Positions 56,651-64,000 of a DNA stretch of 64,000 nt are shown here, piece by piece (the stretch's first letter is position 1; each line of letters begins with the position of its first letter). Origin of the DNA: Microbotryomycetes sp. JL201 (Eukaryota > Basidiomycota > Microbotryomycetes); NCBI GenBank assembly GCA_033819885.1, contig JAQYUZ010000019.1, positions 228,501 through 292,500 of the forward strand, given 5' to 3'. Position numbers and translations under genes: made by a program. Under the pieces are notes generated by a model. It was not told where the DNA came from, did not search any database, and saw nothing but the letters and a program-made list of their open reading frames with translations.

Positions 56651-58722
56651 TTATGCCGCCAGACCGTTGTTAGTAGTTTTCAACAATGGACCTTTGCTTC
56701 CTTCACCGCTCCTCCATCTCCTGTTTGCTTCTTCGTCATTCAAATCATTCGTCTCGTCTTCGTCCTCGTCATCAGTATCGGTGAACCTGTCCATCTGTAC
56801 GTGATGGTCTTGATGATGGTGACCGTGATGATGACCGTTATGTTGACTCGGGTTGTAGTCAAACAAAGGTTCAATACCTCCGGACAAGGCTCCACCTTGC
56901 CTGAACATGGTCGTCGATCTTCGAACGGTCGCATCCGTGTTGTTGCCGTCTGACGCGATAGACAACCGGTTAGACATTGACGCGCGTTGACCCATAATAC
57001 CTGAATCAAGCAAGCCATGCTTGTTTGGCCCAGAGTTTTCGTTTTCGGAACGTGACAAATTCTTGCAGCAGCGAACGTTCATATTAGCCAGGCGTATGAT
57101 GGACACGCGCGCATCTCGGAGCTCACAAGAAGGTACACGCCCATTGATATCACAAACAGGCCGCACAGAAGCGACACCGTGTTTGAGCCGCCATCCGTAT
57201 TGAGTCCGTGGAACAAAATGACGGACGCGATCAGAGTACATGTCGAAAAGCCCACGAAGTAGCTCGGATTGACAATTCTGCGATAGCAAAACAGCGACAT
57301 CAGTCTGTGAGCATCGTGCAAAATGATCGCCAGCCAGCCCAACATACGTTGTCGGGAAGAGGTCGAGTGCCTATCATCAGATCATCAGCTCAAGCCGCTG
57401 ACGGTGGTTGTCGATGCGATAATGAACGAACCTTGTTGAAATAATTCATTTGCACGGCTGCGTGACCGATTATATTAGCTGAATTGTGTTTGACAGTACG
57501 TACTGAAGCGCACCGATGCAGAACGCAACAGTGAAAGCAAAGACCCAAGTGCCTGGTCTCCACAATTGATTGTTGCCTTCAAAAGTCAATTTGAGAGCGA
57601 CACCCAATCCTTTGATGGCCATGACCGAGATTGAGCCGACAAGCGAGCAGATGGAGATGTAGACAAGCGGATTACTATTGCCCTGAGTTGGAGCCACTTT
57701 GTAGATCATCCAAAGAGAAAAGCCGAGGACAAACATGCCATACATGACGAAGCCTGCTCAAAGGAAGGTAAGCTTTGTTGATAAATCTGCGGACGCAGTG
57801 TCGCGCTCACCCGGCTGAAATGCATAATCAAGCACTTCGTCGACAGTGCCGATTTGCTTGTCTTCGGGCGAGTGCAGCACAATGATGAGCGAGCCGACGA
57901 GGCACAGCGAACATCCCGAGATGCCAATCCGGCCGAGTCGCTCGCCCAAAAAGAAGGATGCTAGGACAGCACTGTCGGAGCGTTTGTGCACAGTCAGGGG
58001 CACGAGTTGTTGACGGTTGCATCAAGTCTGCCTCACCCGACCAGAACGGACAGAGCTCCGAGTGGCGTGACTAGGACGGGCGGCGCAAACAGGTAAGCTG
58101 CAAAGTTGCAAACTGCGCCAGACGGCATGATCAGCCTCTGTGTACTATCCGGCCGAGTTGAACTGTCCAAGTCACCTTCGCCTACGACCACTGTACAGCA
58201 CGCGTGAGGTCAGTCAGTCGTACTCGACGGGCAGACAAGCGATGGGACAGCCGGAACAAAAACCTGGTCGGGCCCCCTCAAACTCACTGGTGACCATTCC
58301 TGTCCACCACAAGCCGTTCCGGAGGTAAGAATAGTTGCTACTGGAGGCCATACCATCGTGGCGGTCTGCGGCGCTTATGAGGCCCTGCAGAGGACGAAAT
58401 ACGCAAGGCAATTATCCAGATTAGCCTAATGTTGCCCGCAGAAAAGGGTGCAGCATAGCGGGGGTGTGACGAGGCGGCGACGTGATGGCAATACGCGCTC
58501 GGACCGCGCGCCATCGGCCCAATCATGACATACGAGGTCGGACGAGCGTACCTTTTTGGTGATGATGAATGACGTTCCAATGGCGACCGACGAGGCGATG
58601 GCCAGTGCCAAGCCAATGAAGCGCGTCTCTGCCGGCTGCGCCAAGTCGCTGCCGTCGACGACGGGCGACACTTGGGCTGCCACGGCCGCCGCGGCATCGT
58701 ACGCCAGCGGCACAGGATCCAT
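56651..58722 (-). CDS. NIPA-type magnesium transporter (DUF803) with His-rich tail
   Basis: Multipass membrane protein of the NIPA family, implicated in Mg2+ transport. It starts MDPVPLAYDAAAAVAAQ with TRFIGLALAIASSVAIGTSF and IITKKG (TM1). Next come NYSYLRNGLWWTGM, GAVCNFAAYLFAPPVLVTPL, GALSVLVGAVLASFFLGER, GISGCSLCLVGSLIIVLHSP, then several more helices (FVMYGMFVLGFSLWMIYKV, VYISICSLVGSISVMAIKG, ALDLFPTT, VNPSYFVGFSTCTLIASVIL, and SLLCGLFVISMGVYLL), about nine in all. The last 150 residues are a soluble tail with a HHHGHHHQDHH motif and acidic runs. About six introns, not all positioned. Its start faces TEF1, 738 bp away. Confidence 0.9.
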
Positions 58723-59460
58723 CGTGCCAACTTTGGCGGGACTTGGCTGCCTTGCGCGCGCAGTAGCGAGAGCTCTGGCTCGACAAAGACGCGTCCGAAG
58801 GCAGCGGGCAGCGCACACGCGCACGCGCGCCCGACCGCCCACACCCGGCGGAGTTTTGTTTCGCGCAAAATTCGAGGCGACACGAGCTTGAACAAACGTC
58901 AGAGGACTAGGATCATTATCATGTGTTGCATAAGCGCGTGCTCAGACAGCACAGTGGCATGTGCTAGACCTTCTTTTTTTCTTTCTTTTGCTTTTGTCCA
59001 TCTTTGCCCCAGACGGGCCCGGTGTAAACCCGAACGGGGCATTCGCGCGCGCGCGGCGAGCGAGGATGAAAAAAACCTGCGCGGCGCCAGAAACTCTTTT
59101 CCTTCCACACACCTGACAAAGTGAGTCCATCTCCCCCACCCCAGCCCCTTCGTATGCGCACTTGCTACTCTGCAAAGCTTGCCATGTATGTTGTGCAATC
59201 CCTGTCGTCGTGCGAGTGGTGCACGAGCTTGACACCGTGCGCCGCGCAAACGTCACTCGGGTTCGCGCAAAGGGCAGCCACTAGTGGCGCATGCAGCTAT
59301 GCAGTCTAGCTTTGCAAACCATACACATCCTGCCCACGCTCTCTCTGGGATTCGCACCAGCGGGCGTGGCGCTGGGTGAAGGCAGGGTCCACGTCGCCAC
59401 CGATTTTTTACTGACGACGTTTTCTTCCCTTCGCTTCCGTACAATCCTTTCGACAACCAG
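58723..59460. promoter_or_regulatory. Divergent promoter region, NIPA gene / TEF1
   Basis: 738 bp upstream of TEF1. A pyrimidine-rich T/C stretch lies near 58968-58997 and further CT-rich runs lie close to the TEF1 ATG, as often seen in strong fungal promoters. No TATA box is obvious. That this drives TEF1 is inferred from position. Confidence 0.35.
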
Positions 59461-61236
<1,776 letters not shown>

Positions 61237-61681
61237 ACGAATCGCGTTTGACGCGGTTCCGACTTCGAGTGTCTTGCGGGATGGGATTTGGTTGCGCAGC
61301 GCAGTATCGTCGGGTGCGCGCGTGGGGTATCACTACTTTTCACGACCGTACCGGATACTGTAGGGCGTCGAGCAGCACCTTCTCGAGTGTGCTGTCGGCG
61401 CCCTGTGACTGTTCTCTGTTTTCTTTTGCTTCCGTTCTCTTCGTTTACGTAGATTGTCATGCATGTGAAAATCGATTTTCCTTACCACAAGTGAGACCTT
61501 GTACACATACTGCGAGCAACAATTCCTAGGGACGTGGCTGGGGTGAACGAATCTTCGGACTCGGATTGAACGTCCTCGACACCATTATTGACAGCGCCAA
61601 GTGAACGGTTCCAGGACACCAAACAGCTGCCTGACTCTTCAGAACCATATACGCCCGAGGACAGGAATTGTGCGTTGGATT

Positions 61682-61897
61682 GTCGCCGTCGGTGTCGTCA
61701 AGTCGGTTGAGAAGACGGACGGCAAGAGTGGCAAAGGCAAGTTTTGTTTTGCAGAGCGTCTTGACGATCGAGATTGCTAACTCGGCACCTCTCGTTGCTC
61801 AGTCACCAAGGCCGCAAAAAAAGCAAGCATGTTTTTCCTCGAGATGTTCAAGCCACAAGACTGACTTGTTCTTCTCCAACAGGCTCAAAAGAAGAAG
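61682..61897 (+). pseudogene. Partial duplicate of the TEF1 3' end with an extra intron-like insertion
   Basis: 61682-61815 matches TEF1 61078-61211 over 134 nt with one difference (T for C in the GTCGAG codon pair) and no gap, including the 66-nt GC-AG intron. The coding then continues as GCA AAA AAA in place of GCC GAG AAG. A 60-nt insertion follows at 61823-61882, beginning GCAAGC and ending CAACAG with CTGAC about 20 nt before the end. After it, GCTCAAAAGAAGAAG again matches TEF1 exactly. TEF1's TAA is CAA here, so the frame runs on. The copy lacks everything upstream of residue about 405, so it is not a working gene. Confidence 0.9.
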
Positions 61898-63534
61898 CAA
61901 TATCTCATGTCTTGTATTTCTCGATCTTCTTTGGCTGCCAGCTTGTGTACCACAGATTATACTGACGCAACTACTTTTGCGTCTTCCTCTCAAGTTGCCT
62001 GTCGTGTCCTGATTGCGAGTCTTTGGTCTCTGGATAAAGCTGAACTTTGTTCCTTGCGTCTTGCCTGTGTGAGCCCTGCACTTTTTGCGCTTGAGCTGTT
62101 CCATCTTGATCACCTGAATTGGTTGCTTTAACCTGCTGCTATGGTCGGGAAAAAGGTGGCAACCAGAAGAATGTGGTCAGGGCACGAGCCGATGCGGAAT
62201 CATTGGACGGAGCACGGTGCAAGGCACAGCGTCATGTGACACAGGATTGGTTGACCTCGTGGCATTAATTTCGTCTCAGAAGAAGGCACAGAAGAACGCA
62301 CAAGGTCCTTCAGATCGTCTCGGCGCTGAATTCTCGAATATATCTTTGATCGTAGCTGGTCTAGGTCTTTTTACTTCAGTCCACCACACTGCTATTGAAA
62401 AAATCTGTACCGTGTTGAAGACCTGAAAGAAGGGAAGAATCCTGAGTCGAGTGCACTATCCAAAATATATTCACAACTCATTGCAAGGGTAATGCGTACG
62501 GACGTTTGCGACGTGTATTGGCATTTGGTCAATCGGGTTCTGTCAATGAGGAACAAGTGTCAGCACAAGATCAGACAAAAGCACTTGCCCCCCTTGCCAC
62601 TCTTTGTGCCGATACAAACTAGCTTGCCACCTTGCGACAGATGAACGACGAGGTGTCATGAACGCTCTCGGCCCCACTTGCTGACTTGACTCCGGCCCCA
62701 CTTCGGCATCGATTACGTCTTTGGCTCTCGCTCGCTCTCGCCTCCATGGCTCAGCCTGCGACTACGTTACTCAGTCTCGGCACTACACCTCATCGATCTC
62801 GGAGTGATTTAGTACGCACCCGCACGCCTGTTCAGCTTCGTTATTCTCGCGCCTTCTCAGTCTCGCCTCTGCATAGCTCTCCCTGTTTTCAACAGCTTGA
62901 ATCTCGTCATCTCCTCGTTATTTCGTCTCGTCCTTCGTCCACCTCCAGTTCGCAGAGGCTCCTGTCTCGTATTCCGTCGTTCGCAAGAGAATCGCCTCGC
63001 GCCTCCGCTCGTAACTCGTCTGCAGCCCTCGGCCTTCTCTGACATCAAGCCATGAAACTTCTTTCTAACGCAAAAATGCAAGTCGTGAGCGTGATGTACA
63101 GATGGTAGTGCACAAGCCTCAAACGCCGAGACCCGCGCAGCTAGCTCGTCCGCGAATAAGCAAATCAGTGAACTTTTGGATACGCCAACAAGCGCCAGCT
63201 TCTCAAACTCCTGTACACCTACTCTAGGCCTAATTCTCCAACGGCGGGTTTTGAGTCATCGGCGACGAAGAGTCTGCTTGTGGATCTGGATCGACCAGAA
63301 AGCCTCACTTCAATCGCTCGTCTGAGACTGTGAGGCACGATCAACATCGTTTGAGTCGTCCATCTGCGCCACTCAGAAGCTGCGAATCTACAAGCGACAC
63401 GTCAGTGGCAGTCGATGACCCTCAAACATGAGACTTACAGACTGGGAACCTTCTTGTACCTTCAGCAGCATGATTAAGTTGCGTCCCCCTGTTGAGCAAG
63501 AGTATTGCCAGCATCATCCTGAATACCTCAGAGG
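61898..63534. other. Region downstream of the TEF1 duplicate, no supported gene
   Basis: About 1.6 kb. A plus-strand open frame 62686-63042 is Arg/Ser/Leu-rich, pyrimidine-rich on the coding strand, and not recognisably a protein family. A short AAGAAGGCACAGAAGAA near 62281 faintly resembles the Lys-rich end of TEF1. Nothing else stands out. Confidence 0.4.
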
Positions 63535-63891
63535 CTATTCAGTCCGCCGACTCATCCTCTGGAGCGTCAGAACTTGGTTTGAGGGTGCAGTGATGCTTTT
63601 CATTATTTGAGCAAGCTCGTCAAGCGTCAAGTCGCCTGGGAGGATTTCTCCTTTGGCGCTGAACGCGGCAAGTTCCGTTTTCCCCAGCCACTCCTCCATG
63701 GCGTGCTGTAATGCAGCCGGCGAGACAGACATGGCCGTATTCGCGTTGTCCATGGTCACCCAGAATGTGGCATGGGCTTGGGTCCCCTCGCAGAGGCATT
63801 CCAGTATGCCGAATGGATTCATTCCAATAGCGCGAACGCCAAGGAAGAACGCGTGGTCTGCTTTAGGAAGAGCGCGTAGGAACTCGTTCAT
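63535..63891 (-). CDS. Hypothetical protein, possible complete small gene
   Basis: 118-codon frame starting MNEFLRALPKADHAFFLGVR and containing GTQAHATFWVTMDNANTAM and ALQHAMEEWLGKTELAAF. The composition is protein-like, with amphipathic helices and a hydrophobic core. I know no family. The gene may extend by splicing toward lower coordinates. The inverted repeat at 63921-64000 lies just upstream of its start, so it may belong to a mobile element. Confidence 0.4.
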   Translation of the reverse strand: MNEFLRALPKADHAFFLGVRAIGMNPFGILECLCEGTQAHATFWVTMDNANTAMSVSPAALQHAMEEWLGKTELAAFSAKGEILPGDLTLDELAQIMKSITAPSNQVLTLQRMSRRTE

Positions 63892-63920
63892 GGACGGGGC
63901 AGGACTCGTTGCATGACGCG

Positions 63921-64000
63921 GCCGTCGGGAATGAAAGAGATAAATGGTTCCAAATCAAACCACTCCTGCAAATTCACCACACTCTTTCATTCCCGACGGC
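63921..64000. repeat. 19-bp perfect inverted repeat, 42-nt spacer
   Basis: GCCGTCGGGAATGAAAGAG at 63921-63939 is the exact reverse complement of 63982-64000 at the window edge; the spacer is 63940-63981. It may extend past the window. It could be a hairpin, or one end of a larger palindrome or element. Confidence 0.9.

Noticed and set aside
59335-59380. B-box-like GGTGCGAATCCC on the minus strand in the TEF1 promoter
   Set aside because: T-loop differs from the consensus and no cloverleaf can be drawn.
62275-62310. Second degenerate TEF1 tail near 62281
   Set aside because: Only a Lys/Gln-rich similarity over about 17 nt; too short to count as a duplicate.

Overview
The window is nuclear DNA of a fungus, most likely a basidiomycete. 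Nearly every gene is interrupted by several 45-100 nt spliceosomal introns with CTGAC/CTAAC-like branch sites. Gene content is typical fungal: a WOPR regulator, TUB2 and TEF1 with fungal features, SEC9, PMR1, a PHO80-type cyclin and a NIPA transporter. Genes are dense and lie on both strands with short spacers. Intron density and codon use fit Pucciniomycotina better than the intron-poor smuts, but that is inference. There are no prophages, CRISPR arrays, operons or convincing tRNA genes.

Layout. 0-7 kb: N-terminus of VPS13 (-), an Mpv17/PMP22 membrane protein (+), a RING-CH membrane E3 (+), a small unknown gene (-) and BUD32 (-). 7-9.8 kb: a long gene-poor stretch ahead of a WOPR (Gti1/Pac2) transcription factor (+, to 12.0 kb). 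12-20 kb: ribosome-biogenesis factor MAK21/NOC1 (+), SmD2 (-) and beta-tubulin (+). 21-38 kb: housekeeping genes (NUFIP1-like snoRNP factor, MRPL4, F-box/WD40, SEC9, OMA1, an RS-rich SCI1-like protein) interleaved with five detoxification-type enzymes (alkenal reductase, two epoxide-hydrolase-type enzymes, phenolic acid decarboxylase, VOC/glyoxalase-like). 38-54 kb: PMR1 Ca2+/Mn2+ ATPase, a mitochondrial-type AAA/STAND ATPase, a RhoGAP-like coiled-coil protein, mitochondrial helicase SUV3, a hemerythrin protein and CWC15. 55-64 kb: PHO80-like cyclin, NIPA transporter, TEF1, a partial duplicate of the TEF1 3' end, and an unresolved tail with a 19-bp perfect inverted repeat.

For most genes I rebuilt exons by hand from family conservation and checked that the exon sum is a multiple of three. 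Several models reproduce the known family length exactly (TUB2 446 aa, TEF1 460 aa, SmD2 110 aa).

The most unusual result concerns introns. Eight introns in otherwise intact genes can only be spliced in frame with a GC donor (GCAAG or GCGAG), giving GC-AG introns in TUB2, TEF1, SUV3, a PHO80-like cyclin, an F-box/WD40 gene, a VOC gene, an Mpv17 gene and a small unknown gene. That is about 6-7% of the roughly 120 introns I count, against about 1% in most eukaryotes. TUB2 opens with seven coding exons of 5-21 nt. A tandem copy of the TEF1 3' end carries an extra 60-nt GC-AG intron-like insertion that the working gene lacks.
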